From NCBI GenBank assembly GCA_963783085.1, contig CAWAMJ010000006.1:323977-387976 (forward strand): a DNA stretch of 64,000 nt, given 5' to 3'. The position numbers and the translations under genes were made by a program. This DNA comes from CAVYUC01 sp963783085 (GTDB taxonomy: Bacteria > Bacteroidota > Bacteroidia > Bacteroidales > Prolixibacteraceae). Shown here one piece after another: positions 19,243 through 29,300 of the stretch. The notes under the pieces are model-generated. The model worked only from the letters and a program-made list of their open reading frames with translations. It did not search any database and had not been told where the DNA came from. Within the stretch, counting starts at the first letter, position 1, and every line of letters begins with the position of its first letter.

Positions 19243-20511
19243 ATGAAGACAAGAATAATTTTAGTTGTTTCAATATTGGCGACTTTGATTTCGTGCAGCG
19301 AAAATAAAAACAACCCCGTGGAACACGATGCACATGAGGAACATGAAGGCGCCGCGGGAGTTGTAACTTTAAGCGAACAACAGCGCGAAGCTCTTGACCT
19401 GCAACTGGGGACTTTTCAGATGCGAAACATCACAACAAAGGTGAAGACAAACGGGCAACTCGAAGTTCCCCCGGAAAACAGCGCCGATGTTACGGCTGTT
19501 ATAGGTGGAAATGTTAAAGAAATTAAGGTGTTTCACGGCGACAAAGTTGCCAAAGGTCAAGTTCTGGCAATTCTTGAACATCCCGATTATGTTGTTTTAC
19601 AGGAAAACTTTGCAGAAGTGGCAAATAACCTTGAATTTCTTGAGCAGGAATATAACAGGCAAAAAGAGCTTTTCGAAAACAACGTGGGCGCCGGAAAAGA
19701 TTTTCAACAGGCAAAAGCGCAATTCAACGTTGCAAAAGCTAAATACGAAGGATTGAAATCGAGGCTTCGATTGTTGAACCTGTCTCCCGAAAACGTGAAA
19801 AACGGCAAAATTTCAAACACGATATCCATTACTGCTCCGATTAAAGGTTATGTAAACGAAGTGAATATTAAAGTTGGTACCTATGTAGATGCAAAAGGCA
19901 GTTTGTTCGGAATAACCGATAACAGCGAAATACATGCTGATTTTATGGTTTATGAAAACGACGTTCATTTGTTGCAGGAAGGACAAAAAATCCATTTTAC
20001 CGTTTCAAACCTGCCCGGAGAGGAATTGCTTGCCAACATTTTTGCCATAGGCAAAGAATTTGAACGCAACACCAGGGCAGTTCATATTCATGCAAAACTT
20101 CAGGATAACCCGGGTAACCTCGTTCCGGGAATGTACGTTTCAGGACATATACATACCGACGAAAATTATACCCGCACACTTCCCAATGATGCCATTGTAA
20201 ACGAGGGCGCCAAGTCGTATATTTTCATTCTCGACGAAACGGCAGAAGCAGTCGCGCAGGCACATCAACATGATGAAGGAGAAATACACGTGGAAAGCAA
20301 TGAAGAACATGCCGGTGAAGCGGCTTCTGAACATGAAAGCAGCAACAGGGAGGCTTTCCGCATGGTAGAGGTTGTTACCGGCAAACAGGACGAGGGCTAC
20401 ACTGAGATAAAACTTTTGGCTTCATTACCCGGTGATACTAAAGTTGTAATGAATGCAGCCTATTACCTGTTGTCCGATTTGAATAAGGGAGAAACAGAAC
20501 ACGAACATTAA
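19243..20511 (+). CDS. cusB: CusB/CzcB periplasmic adaptor of the metal efflux pump
   Basis: 422 residues, lipoprotein (TLISC, Cys19). It has a membrane-fusion-protein layout: N-terminal His-rich linker (EHDAHEEHEG), beta-barrel and lipoyl half (GGNVKEIKVFHGDKVAKGQV), a coiled-coil hairpin around residues 125-185, and a second lipoyl half (ITAPIKGYVNEVNIKVGTYV). A further His/Glu-rich insertion (AHQHDEGEIH, and EEHAGEAASEH) near residues 340-370 could bind metal. It bridges the RND pump and the fused outer-membrane channel encoded just upstream. Metal specificity cannot be read directly. Confidence 0.92.
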   Translation: MKTRIILVVSILATLISCSENKNNPVEHDAHEEHEGAAGVVTLSEQQREALDLQLGTFQMRNITTKVKTNGQLEVPPENSADVTAVIGGNVKEIKVFHGDKVAKGQVLAILEHPDYVVLQENFAEVANNLEFLEQEYNRQKELFENNVGAGKDFQQAKAQFNVAKAKYEGLKSRLRLLNLSPENVKNGKISNTISITAPIKGYVNEVNIKVGTYVDAKGSLFGITDNSEIHADFMVYENDVHLLQEGQKIHFTVSNLPGEELLANIFAIGKEFERNTRAVHIHAKLQDNPGNLVPGMYVSGHIHTDENYTRTLPNDAIVNEGAKSYIFILDETAEAVAQAHQHDEGEIHVESNEEHAGEAASEHESSNREAFRMVEVVTGKQDEGYTEIKLLASLPGDTKVVMNAAYYLLSDLNKGETEHEH

Positions 20512-20523
20512 CACAACTCAACA

Positions 20524-20856
20524 ATGAAAGAAATAAAAGCGTTTATAAGACCAAATAAAGTGAATGAAATTGTTCATCATTTGAAGGATGCAGGTTTTGA
20601 AAACATGACCATTTCATCTGCTGAAGGAACCGGAAAGTTACTGGACGAGAAAGCGTTTGTTTCCCGGAAATTTTCCATCACCGACAGCGAGATGGCCAAA
20701 CTTGAGCTTGTTGTGGAAAAAATCGATGTGGACAAGGTGGTACGTATAATTTCCGAATTCGGAAAAACGTTAAATCCCGGAGACGGATTGATTTATGTCT
20801 CCGACGTGAATCAAATTTACCGGGTAAAAGATGGATTGAAAAGTGGAAAGTATTAA
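20524..20856 (+). CDS. PII-like signalling protein in metal efflux operon
   Basis: 110 residues of the PII/GlnB fold: MKEIKAFIRPNKVNEIVHHL forms strand 1 and helix 1, a shortened T-loop region carries SAEGTGKLLDEKAF, and DKVVRIISEFGKTLNPGDGL corresponds to the B-loop end of PII proteins. The T-loop lacks the usual uridylylated Tyr context of GlnB, so this belongs with PII-like proteins rather than nitrogen-sensing GlnB. It starts 12 bases after cusB and ends 2 bases before a transporter gene. This tight packing suggests that it senses metal or a nucleotide and adjusts efflux; that is inference from context. Confidence 0.8.
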   Translation: MKEIKAFIRPNKVNEIVHHLKDAGFENMTISSAEGTGKLLDEKAFVSRKFSITDSEMAKLELVVEKIDVDKVVRIISEFGKTLNPGDGLIYVSDVNQIYRVKDGLKSGKY

Positions 20857-20858
20857 AA

Positions 20859-21500
20859 ATGTTGAAAGAAAAATTAATCGGTACAGCATTCATTTTAGCT
20901 ATTATTACCATAGCCTATAATGTGGCAGAAGGTATAGTTTCAGTGTTTTTCGGCATCAATGATGAAACACTTGCCTTACTTGGTTTTGGGATTGACAGCT
21001 TTGTGGAGGTTTTGTCGGGAATTGGCATACTGCACATGATTTACAGGATGAAAAGAGTTGGAATCAATGATATTACCTCCAGGGATAAGTTCGAACGGCA
21101 GGCCCTTAAAATTACAGGCGTATCCTTTTACATCCTTGTAGCAGGTCTTTTGGCAGGTTCGGTAATAAATATTGTAACCAAAGCAAAACCTGAAACAACA
21201 CTGGCCGGGATAATTATTTCCATATTGTCCATCCTAACCATGTATATTTTAATGACCTGGAAACTGAAAATAGGAAAGCAACTAAATTCAGATGCCATTA
21301 TTGCCGATGCCAACTGCACCAAAACCTGTTTTTACCTGTCGTTCATTTTACTTGCATCAAGTGGCTTGTATGAACTGTTTGGCATCGTGTGGTTTGATAT
21401 TGCAGGCTCATTGGGTATTGCATGGTTTGCATTTTCTGAGGGTAGAGAAGCGTTTGAAAAAGCAAAAAGTGCAGAGTTGAGTTGCCATTGCCATGAGTAG
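20859..21500 (+). CDS. Cation-transporter-like membrane protein
   Basis: 213 residues with about six hydrophobic segments. FGIDSFVEVLSGI in TM2 and SDAIIADANCTKTCFYLS in TM5 resemble the metal-site helices of cation diffusion facilitators, but the family's HxxxD in TM5 is replaced by DANCT with cysteines. There is no C-terminal cytoplasmic ferredoxin-like domain; the protein ends in a Cys/His tail (SCHCHE). It is therefore a short CDF-related protein, probably for metal transport or sensing. It is translationally close to the PII-like gene (2-base gap) and is followed by a truncated ynfA. Confidence 0.7.
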   Translation: MLKEKLIGTAFILAIITIAYNVAEGIVSVFFGINDETLALLGFGIDSFVEVLSGIGILHMIYRMKRVGINDITSRDKFERQALKITGVSFYILVAGLLAGSVINIVTKAKPETTLAGIIISILSILTMYILMTWKLKIGKQLNSDAIIADANCTKTCFYLSFILLASSGLYELFGIVWFDIAGSLGIAWFAFSEGREAFEKAKSAELSCHCHE

Positions 21501-21673
21501 TTATCAGCAACCTACTGATTTCAGGAGATGCAGCTTATGGCGGTATTATCATTGTTATGGCCGTTTTGTGGGGCTGGAAAATGGATGGATTTGTCGCCGA
21601 TATATATGATATTATTGGCGGACTGATTGCTCTGACAGGAATGGCAATTATTATGTTTGCACCAAGAAAATAA
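21497..21673 (+). pseudogene. ynfA: Truncated YnfA-family (UPF0060) membrane protein
   Basis: From the end of the transporter gene a frame is open for 58 codons with no start codon. It encodes AAYGGIIIVMAVLWGWKMDG followed by DIIGGLIALTGMAIIMFAPR, the C-terminal half (TM3-TM4 and the diagnostic AxxGMxIIMFAPR end) of the four-helix YnfA family. Full-length members have about 108 residues. The first two helices are absent because the transporter gene occupies that position, so the gene is 5'-truncated and probably not expressed as a working protein. Confidence 0.75.
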
Positions 21674-21679
21674 AAAGTT

Positions 21680-22582
21680 ATGGCACATTCACATGGACAC
21701 GAACATTCGCATGCGGCAAATAAAAGCTACGGCAAAACGTTTGCCATCGGCATTGGTTTGAATCTGGTTTTTGTAGCAATTGAAGTTGTTTATGGTTTAA
21801 TCGCCAACTCATCGGCTTTATTGGCTGATGCAGGTCATAATGCAAGCGATGTACTCAGCCTGGTATTTGCATGGACAGCAACATGGATGGCAACCATAAA
21901 ACCCAAGGGAAAATATACGTATGGATTACGTAAAACCACGATTTTAGTATCCATTTTAAATGCGTTGCTTTTATTCGGGGCTGTTGCTTTAATAGCCTGG
22001 GATGCAATCGGGAAATTTAAAAATCCCGAACCTGTTGCAGGTACACAGGTAATGATTGTGGCGGGGATCGGCGTCTTTATTAATACCATTACGGCTCTTC
22101 TGTTTATGAAGGGTCAGAAAGAAGACCTGAACATAAAAGGCGCATTCCTGCATATGGCAGCCGATGCCGGTGTTTCTTTGGGGGTTGTGGTGGCAGGTTT
22201 GTTAATCAACCTTACCGGCAAATTGTGGATTGACCCCCTAACCAGTTTTGTTATTGTTGCTGTTATTGTATGGGGGACGTGGCGCTTGTTTACCGATTCA
22301 ATCGACTTGGCCCTCGATGCTGTGCCCAAACACATCAACATCGAAAAAGTTCGAAGTTTTATACTTTCAAAAAATGGTGTTACCGGAATACATGATTTAC
22401 ACATTTGGGCAATGAGCACCACGCAAGTTGCGTTAACAGCCCATCTTCAAATGCCTGAGGGTTATAATGACAGTTTTATCTCCGGATTGCAGGACGAACT
22501 TAATCAAAGATTTCGGATAAACCATACGACGTTTCAAATTGAGAATGAAAGAATTGAAATGGAATGTAAAACTGATTGTTAA
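21680..22582 (+). CDS. czcD: CDF-family cation exporter (CzcD-like)
   Basis: 300 residues. It begins with a His-rich metal-binding tail (MAHSHGHEHSHAANKSYGK), then six TM helices. TM2 has the metal site ADAGHNASD, TM5 has HMAADAGVS (HxxxD), and a cytoplasmic ferredoxin-like domain follows (VRSFILSKNGVTGIHDLHIW). These are the hallmarks of Zn/Co/Cd cation diffusion facilitators, which exchange cytoplasmic metal for protons. As last gene of the efflux operon it would load the periplasm for export by the CusA-TolC/CusB pump. It starts 6 bases after the ynfA remnant stop. Confidence 0.92.
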   Translation: MAHSHGHEHSHAANKSYGKTFAIGIGLNLVFVAIEVVYGLIANSSALLADAGHNASDVLSLVFAWTATWMATIKPKGKYTYGLRKTTILVSILNALLLFGAVALIAWDAIGKFKNPEPVAGTQVMIVAGIGVFINTITALLFMKGQKEDLNIKGAFLHMAADAGVSLGVVVAGLLINLTGKLWIDPLTSFVIVAVIVWGTWRLFTDSIDLALDAVPKHINIEKVRSFILSKNGVTGIHDLHIWAMSTTQVALTAHLQMPEGYNDSFISGLQDELNQRFRINHTTFQIENERIEMECKTDC

Positions 22583-22604
22583 GGAAAACCAATACAAAAA
22601 AAAA

Positions 22605-22622
22605 TCCCGCTGAAAAGCGGGA
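22605..22622 (-). terminator. Intrinsic terminator of the cold-shock gene
   Basis: TCCCGCT (22605-22611) pairs with AGCGGGA (22616-22622) around a GAAA loop. On the minus strand the stem is followed by a run of nine or more T, a classic intrinsic terminator 33 bases after the cold-shock gene. Read on the plus strand it lies 23 bases after the CDF gene but lacks a good T-run. Confidence 0.8.
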
Positions 22623-22654
22623 CAAAATTATAAATAGTTGTAATAATTTTAAAA

Positions 22655-22846
22655 CTAAGCAAGTTTAACATTTACTGCGTTTAACCCTTTTCTTCCTTCT
22701 TCAAGATCGAAAGTTACTTCATCGTTCTCTCCGATATTATCTTTTAATCCGGATGAATGTACAAAATATTCCTTCGATGTGTTGGCGTCTTTAATGAACC
22801 CAAAACCTTTGGCTTCATTATAAAATTTTACTATTCCTTTATTCAT
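22655..22846 (-). CDS. cspA: Cold-shock domain protein
   Basis: 63 residues, the whole of which is one cold-shock OB fold: RNP1 as KGFGFIK and RNP2 as YFVHSSG. Proteins of this size bind single-stranded RNA/DNA and act as RNA chaperones. It is a monocistronic gene with its own terminator. The upstream 170 bases up to the beta-helix gene contain no other gene, and the 5' untranslated region is AT-rich as is usual for csp genes. Confidence 0.93.
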   Translation of the reverse strand: MNKGIVKFYNEAKGFGFIKDANTSKEYFVHSSGLKDNIGENDEVTFDLEEGRKGLNAVNVKLA

Positions 22847-23019
22847 TGTTATAAATTATTTAATGGGTGCAAGTTACAATTATTTTCGATAAAATGCTAT
22901 AAAACTTTAATTTCAATATATTGATCATCATCATCCGGCATCTGTCCGTTCATTGACGGGGTAGCTCATCGTAAGGCAGGAACTTGCCATAACTGATGCA
23001 TCTTGCCATACAGCGATTG

Positions 23020-24669
23020 TTATTCCCGCGTTACCTTCACCTCTTTAAACATGAACGGATTGTCGCTGGTCCTCAAAAGTTTGCCGCTGGCGGTGGTCAC
23101 ATTCCTGAGAATAACTTCCCTGGTTCTGACATAAGGAAATTTCTCCTGGTAGGAATCATCGGTCATCTTTGGATTGAAATTTGCAAAAATAGCGGGACCA
23201 TCATAATCCTCCGGATGTTTGGAGTCGTCGATACGAAGGTTTTCGATGGTAATTCGTTCCGGCATATAACAGGTGTAGCCAAAATCATGCTGCCCGGAAT
23301 TGGATCCGCCGATTAGGCTGGCGCTGGTTGGTCTGCCGCCTGCAGGCACAAAAACACAGTTTCGGATGATGAATTCCCCCTGCCAGGTGCTGCCGTAGTC
23401 GGAGCGGAGATTGATGAGGCTTCTCCCGTAAATGGTTGAATTCTCCACGGTAAAGGTGCCGATACCGATGGCATTGATTCCCATGTGTCCTAGAGTTGAG
23501 TTACGAATGGTGGCATTGGCAACTCCCATATGGGCATCAAACCTGGAAAAGATACAATTGTCGTAAACCAGGTTCTTACAGTAGTTAGAGCCCAATATTC
23601 CCCAGTATTTGTTGTCGTTAATGTCATTCGTCTGGCTGCAGTTCACGAATGATACGTTCAGGGCGCGGTTAATGGAGATGTCGTAGGTGCCCATGGAAAC
23701 GGTGACTCCCGCCGAGCCGATAGTCTGGTAAGTTTTGTGTCCGGTCAGGAGTGTGTTGCGAACCGTTACATAGGAGCAGTCGCCAATATTGATGAAACCA
23801 CCGTATGGCGCGCCATGGTCTCCTTCGCCGGTGATACGATGTTCCAGACCGTCCACAAGAACATGGGAACGCCTGATTGCAATTCCCCGGTTGTAATACG
23901 TGTACTTCGATTCTGCACGATTGGCAATTGTGGTGAAACGTCCTCCGGTAATGGTTAGCGTCGTCTCATCAATGGGCAGGGCTTTGATGTCTGTAATCTC
24001 ATCAAAGTCCCAGATGATCGGAGCATCCATATCCACAACCCCGTTTTTGTCAGCAATAAAAATATCCGTCTGCGGGGATCCATTGTTTTGGTTCGGTCCA
24101 AAGCGAATGTAGCGTCTAATCTGAGAATTGGTAACCGTAATCAGGCAGGCTTCGGGAAGGGCGCCAACATTCTCCTGATTTCTCCCAAGCGAAATTATCC
24201 CCTCCGGTTTGAATGGTTTCAGGCTGGAGCTGACCAGGAAAATGGATGCGTTACGGTTTTGAACGTCGGTATCGTCAATGATAAAGGCCGCCGTGCCGAA
24301 ATCGGTATCGGTTTGGATGGTTGCCGTTCGGTCCTTTCCGCCGATGTAATAAGTTGCATTTTCGTCGGCTTTTACAGAAAGTCCCTGCTGGTTGGCAAAT
24401 GCATGAGTTGCAGCAATAGCGTCGATGTCATCGGTTTTACCATCGCCTTTTGCACCGAAATCGCTATAGTGGACAGCTCCGTTGGCCTTAAATTTTCGGG
24501 CGTCACCGGGAGATACATTTACCAGTAATTCGCCATTTTCAGTTGTGCGGACTTCGGTTTTACTTTTTTGGGTTGTGATCACAACATTATCAGCAGGGTT
24601 TTTTGACTGTCCGTGTGCAATAACGCATGCACCGGAAAATAAAAAGAAAAATAAGAGCATGTATTTCAT
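23020..24669 (-). CDS. Secreted right-handed parallel beta-helix protein (pectate-lyase-superfamily)
   Basis: 549 residues with a signal peptide (1-20, ends VIAHGQ). DFGAKGDGKTDDIDAIAATH near residue 70 is the opening coil of the pectate-lyase-superfamily (GH28/PL-like) beta-helix. It is followed by many NxS/NCxF-type coils (VTVRNTLLTG, NLVYDNCIF, FIIRNCVF) through to about residue 500. A polysaccharide lyase, polygalacturonase-like hydrolase or epimerase are all possible; I see no motif that fixes the reaction. Relatives are often annotated only as right-handed parallel beta-helix protein. It is flanked by the cold-shock gene and a DUF1080 gene and probably has its own promoter. Confidence 0.75.
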   Translation of the reverse strand: MKYMLLFFFLFSGACVIAHGQSKNPADNVVITTQKSKTEVRTTENGELLVNVSPGDARKFKANGAVHYSDFGAKGDGKTDDIDAIAATHAFANQQGLSVKADENATYYIGGKDRTATIQTDTDFGTAAFIIDDTDVQNRNASIFLVSSSLKPFKPEGIISLGRNQENVGALPEACLITVTNSQIRRYIRFGPNQNNGSPQTDIFIADKNGVVDMDAPIIWDFDEITDIKALPIDETTLTITGGRFTTIANRAESKYTYYNRGIAIRRSHVLVDGLEHRITGEGDHGAPYGGFINIGDCSYVTVRNTLLTGHKTYQTIGSAGVTVSMGTYDISINRALNVSFVNCSQTNDINDNKYWGILGSNYCKNLVYDNCIFSRFDAHMGVANATIRNSTLGHMGINAIGIGTFTVENSTIYGRSLINLRSDYGSTWQGEFIIRNCVFVPAGGRPTSASLIGGSNSGQHDFGYTCYMPERITIENLRIDDSKHPEDYDGPAIFANFNPKMTDDSYQEKFPYVRTREVILRNVTTASGKLLRTSDNPFMFKEVKVTRE

Positions 24670-24867
24670 AATGAGAACATTTTTATGTTGCTAACTTTTC
24701 GCAACGATCAAAAAAATTGTTACTTGTTAAATGAACGCGTAAAGATTATCATAAACAAGAAATTTTTCCTGCAAAAACACAAAAAAAATCAAATTTGTAA
24801 TTGGCGGATTCCTAATTCCGGTAAAGGTTTTATTCTGTGCCGGAAAAGTTTTCGAAAACTCAGGCAT

Positions 24868-24898
24868 AAAAAAAGAGGTCGCTTTTGACCTCTTTTTT
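24868..24898 (-). terminator. Bidirectional intrinsic terminator
   Basis: AAAAAAAGAGGTC and GACCTCTTTTTTT form a long stem closing on a short GCTTTT loop, with T-runs on both strands. On the minus strand it lies about 90 bases after the DUF1080 gene and should end its transcript before the beta-helix gene. The rest of the 320-base gap (24670-24989) holds AT-rich sequence, probably including the beta-helix gene promoter, and no gene. Confidence 0.8.
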
Positions 24899-24989
24899 TG
24901 TGTGGCTTCCCTGATTGCAGGACGTTGCGACCTGATTAATCAGGGCAGGGGTAATTGTACCCCTTTTATCTGAATCCTTTTTTATTCGT

Positions 24990-25976
24990 TCAGTTGACCG
25001 ACGGGGTAACAACAAATTTGCGGAATTCCACCGGCCCGTGATCGCCCTGAATCATAATTGGGCCAGGTTCTCCCTCATTACTATCAAGCGAACCTCCGGT
25101 AATTCCCGGAATAGGACGATTGGAAATAACTTCTGTTCCATTAAGTACAACAGTAACATGGCGACCAACAAGCGTAACTTCATAAGTCTGCCATTCTCCC
25201 GGTTTTTTAGAAGCATATACTGCCGGAGCAATAAAACCGTAGATAGCACCTAAACTTACGGGATCCGTTCTTCCTTTTGAATCTTCAATCTGAAGTTCAT
25301 GACGGCCGCGAAGATAAATTCCACTGTTGCTTCCTTCGGGGTACCTGAACTCCACGCTGAGTTTGAAATCGTTAAATTTTTGAGCGCTAATTAAGTTGCC
25401 ACCCGATTCGGTATTAACCATTACACCATCTTTCATCTGAAATTTGTTGTTCGCCGGAATAATCCATCTGTCCATGTTTTCGGTAATCAGATTGATGGGA
25501 TTTCCCCAAACCGGCGGCTCTTTTCTGTCCAGTGACGGGGCCCGCACACCTGTCCATTGCAGTTTATTACCATCGAGCATCTGAAAACCCGAAAGTTTGT
25601 CATCTTTTAACGTGAATTCAAAATAAAGATCATCGATATCCATCCACTGCGGCGGAATGGTAAAATGATATTTATCTTCATCTGCATTGTAATGAACTTC
25701 TGCAATGGGCCTGGCACTCCCTTCGTAACCAACATAATATCCAACAAGGGTGGAAAAGCCCGATAATTTAACTTCAAGCCATCCCGGAAAACCATCTGAG
25801 GCCATTAAACCGTGTCTGAAAAGTCCGAGATTCTCTACCTGGTCATCCGTCATATTGATGGTAAGATCCCACTTGCCAATTAATGGCGAATCACTCTCAA
25901 CGCGCTGAGCCTGCGCCGAAACGAGACCAATTAGCGTGAATACAAATAATAAAAGGAAAGCATTTAGTTTTTTCAT
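24990..25976 (-). CDS. Secreted DUF1080 (3-keto-disaccharide hydrolase-type) protein
   Basis: 328 residues with a signal peptide (1-23, ends VSAQAQ). Residues 30-140 form a beta-rich region (GKWDLTINMTDD onward). From about 165 the concanavalin-like DUF1080 domain follows: KFNDFKLSVEFRYPEGSNSG, YLRGRHELQIEDS, GEWQTYEVTLVGRHVTVVLN and PIMIQGDHGPVEFRKF are its conserved blocks. DUF1080 proteins include 3-keto-glycoside hydrolases that act on oxidised disaccharides. An outer position in the periplasm is likely. The N-terminal part may help to bind substrate. Confidence 0.85.
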   Translation of the reverse strand: MKKLNAFLLLFVFTLIGLVSAQAQRVESDSPLIGKWDLTINMTDDQVENLGLFRHGLMASDGFPGWLEVKLSGFSTLVGYYVGYEGSARPIAEVHYNADEDKYHFTIPPQWMDIDDLYFEFTLKDDKLSGFQMLDGNKLQWTGVRAPSLDRKEPPVWGNPINLITENMDRWIIPANNKFQMKDGVMVNTESGGNLISAQKFNDFKLSVEFRYPEGSNSGIYLRGRHELQIEDSKGRTDPVSLGAIYGFIAPAVYASKKPGEWQTYEVTLVGRHVTVVLNGTEVISNRPIPGITGGSLDSNEGEPGPIMIQGDHGPVEFRKFVVTPSVN

Positions 25977-26191
25977 AACATATCTATTTTGATGAGTAAA
26001 ATGACAAATTTGCTTTTATACGCACAAATCTATTGAAAAACTGGTTCAGATAAAATACTTCGTTATTAGTATCAATCCGTGTATTCAAAAAATAAAATTG
26101 GGAAAAATGATCCCATCCAATCAGTTACCGGGTCGTTGCTTATCCGTACATTTGTTTAAGTAAGAAATAAGAGTCTGCTCCGAAAAGTCTG

Positions 26192-26258
26192 AGTTCATTG
26201 ATTTTCAACTTCTTTACCCCTGACCCCTAAAGGGGAACTTGCTGAAAATCAATGAACT
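26192..26258. repeat. Inverted-repeat element with nested CCCCT hairpins
   Basis: AGTTCATTGATTTTCA (26192-26207) and its exact reverse complement (26243-26258) flank a core with ACCCCTAAAGGGGAA. Immediately to the right, AAGTCCCCTTGAGGGGACTT and AGGGGT (about 26264-26288) form a second hairpin. The 367-base gap 25977-26343 holds this element and AT-rich sequence but no gene. Similar CCCC/GGGG hairpins recur at 34440-34532. I read these as copies of a small interspersed element. Confidence 0.6.
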
Positions 26259-26343
26259 ATTCAAAGTCCCCTTGAGGGGACTTAGGGGTTTTTGGCTTTT
26301 CGGGATGGACTCAAATAACGTTCATAAAATTATTGATGTAATC

Positions 26344-29300
26344 ATGGACGTTGAAAAAAAATATTTAGCTATTGATGTCGGTTCGGTTGCCATATCGGTG
26401 GTTATCCTCAATCAGAAAAAGGAAATATTGGATACGGCATACGATTTTCATGAAGGGAAAATTGCCAAAAAATTAACCGAACTGCTTACCCCGCTCAAAC
26501 TTGAAAATATTTGCGGGATAGCAACTACATCATCCACTCCAACCTATATAAAAAGAACTGCAGTTTACGATAACCGGGTCGCATACATAACAGCTTCAAC
26601 GTTTTTGCATCCTAAAGTTGGTTCTGTTCTGATTGTTGGGAGCGAAAAATTTGGACTTGTTTCGTTCGACGATAAACAACATTACCGGAAATTTAAAGGA
26701 AACTCTTCGTGTGCGGCGGGAACCGGCAGTTTTTTGGATCAGCAGTCCAAACGATTGAACCTGGATAGTATCTCTGATTTTTGTGAACTGGCAAATAAAA
26801 ACAGAGGAGAATTCCCAAAGATTGCATCCAGATGTTCCGTTTTTGCCAAAACCGACCTTATTCATGCTCAGCAGGAAGGCTATTCGCTTCCTGAAATATG
26901 CGACGGTTTGTGTTACGGATTGGCTAAAAACATAGTCGACAATTTGTTTAATGAAGCGAATATTAATACACCCATGATTTTTACAGGTGGGGTTTCTTTG
27001 AATAAAGCTGTCGCCGGGCATATCGAAAAGCTTACCGGAATTAAGCCGTTAGTTGGAAAATATTCACATCTGTACGGGGCAATCGGGGCAGGAATTAAAC
27101 TCATCAATGATAACAGGGAACCGGTAGATTTGGATATTAAGTCTTCGCAGGATATTCTCCTGGAAGAATCGAAGGAAAAGACCTATTTTCATCAGGCGCT
27201 GAAGCTTACATTGTCTGATTATCCTGATTTCACTTCAATTGAAAAATACAATTTTAAATCTGAATTGATAATCCATTTTCCGGAAGTTGAAGTTGATATT
27301 TATTCTGAAATGAAAAACGGGGAATACCATGTTTTTTTAGGTATTGATATCGGTTCAACAAGCACCAAAGCAATTCTGATAGACGGAAATAAAACCGTTC
27401 TGGCAGGTTTTTATACCCGTACTTCGGGTCAACCGGTAAATGCAGTCCGCGTTATCTTTGAATCCATTCAGGATATAATTTCACGTAAAAACAGCAAAAT
27501 AAACATTTTGGGGGTTGGTACTACCGGCTCTGGACGAAAATTTATCGGTAAAATAATTGGCGCCGATATTATTCCGGATGAAATTACAGCGCATGCTCGT
27601 GCGGCAATTGAGTTGGATCCGGAGGTAGATACCATTATTGAGATTGGCGGACAGGATTCAAAATTTACAACACTGCGTAACGGGAGCGTAACTTTTTCGG
27701 TAATGAACAACGTATGTGCTGCCGGAACCGGCAGTTTTATTGAAGAGCAGGCAAAAAAACTGGGGGTAAGCCTGGATGAATATTCGGATAAAGCAATGAA
27801 TACAATTGCACCGATGTCGAGCAGCAGGTGCACCGTTTTCATGGAGCGGGATTTAAATCATTATCTCAATTCCAACTACACCACGAATGAAATTCTGGCA
27901 TCAGTTTTACATTCGGTACGTGAGAATTACCTTTTAAAAGTTGCCGTTGAAAAATACATCGGGAATAAAATTTTCTTTCAGGGAGCTACAGCTAAAAATA
28001 AAGCATTGGTTGCTGCATTTGAGCAAAAACTGATGAAACCGGTTTTGGTTTCGAAATATTGTCATTTGACAGGCGCATTGGGGGTTGCACTGGAGTTGTT
28101 TGATAAACAGATAAATCAGACTAAATTCAGGGGAATAAAACTCTACAGGAACGAAATTCCGGTACGTACGGAAATTTGTGAGTTATGTACCAACCATTGT
28201 AAGTATAAAATTGCAGAACTGGATGGTGAAAAAGAAGCTTATGGATTTTTGTGCGGAAGGGATTATAACTCCAACAAATTCGTCGATAGCAATACTTCCG
28301 GATTTAACCTGGTAAAAGAATACAATAAACAGTTTCGGTTTAAAGCAACCCATAAAGAAAAATCGAAAACAATAATCGGAATTCCGGCTGGTTTATATCT
28401 TTTTGAAGACCTGTTGCTGTGGCAACGTTTTTTTGATTTGCTGCACATAAAAACGGTGACAAGCGCCAACTGCCGGAATGTTGTAAAGATGGGGAGACGG
28501 ATTTCAGGAGCTGAATTTTGCTCTCCAATGAATGCAATTCAGGGACATGTAAAATATCTTCTTGACAAAAGCGATTTTATATTCTTACCGACCTATCTTG
28601 AAGAACGGCAAAAATCGAAAAAACTACGACGGCAGTATTGCTACTACAGCCAGTTTGCGCCACCTGTTGTTGCTTCGATTGATGAAATTGCCAAACAAAA
28701 TAAAATTATAAATCCATTGCTTTTCTCGCTTCAAAATGAATTGAAGTTAAAAAATGAGCTGTTTAATTCGCTTAAAAAGGCTGGATTAACAGGCTTCACC
28801 CTCGTTGACGTGTCGAATGCGTTTAACAAGGCCAAACGTGAAAGGCAGGAAAGATTAAACGAATGGAAAGATAAATTTCAAAAAATATCGGCAACTGATA
28901 ACGATCTGAAAGTTGTTTTACTCGGAAGGCCTTACACGGTTCTGACAACTTTAATGAATAACAACATTCCGGAGATATTTGCCCAAAAAGGAGTGAAGAC
29001 TTTTTTCCAGAATATGTTGGAAGCAGATGAAAATGAAATCGATAATCTGCGTGAAATTTTAAGTTCCACCAAATGGAAATTTGCCGCCGCCATACTCATT
29101 GCGGCAGACTATGTTGCCCGAACGAAAGATTTGTTCCCGGTACTTATTTCTTCTTTTAAATGTTCTCCCGATTCATTTGTTATTGAATACTTCAAGCAAA
29201 TAATGGATTTTTACGGGAAACCGTATCTAATATTGCAACTGGATGAATACGATTCGAATGTAGGCTATGAAACACGCATTGAAGCAGCGCTTCGTTCATT

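Noticed and set aside
22847..23019. Possible tRNA or small RNA upstream of the cold-shock gene
   Set aside because: No cloverleaf, CCA end or convincing stem found; it is treated as untranslated and intergenic sequence.
26239..26343. Longer N terminus for the activase gene
   Set aside because: It is encoded by an interspersed hairpin element, and family members begin at the EKKYLAIDVGS-type start.
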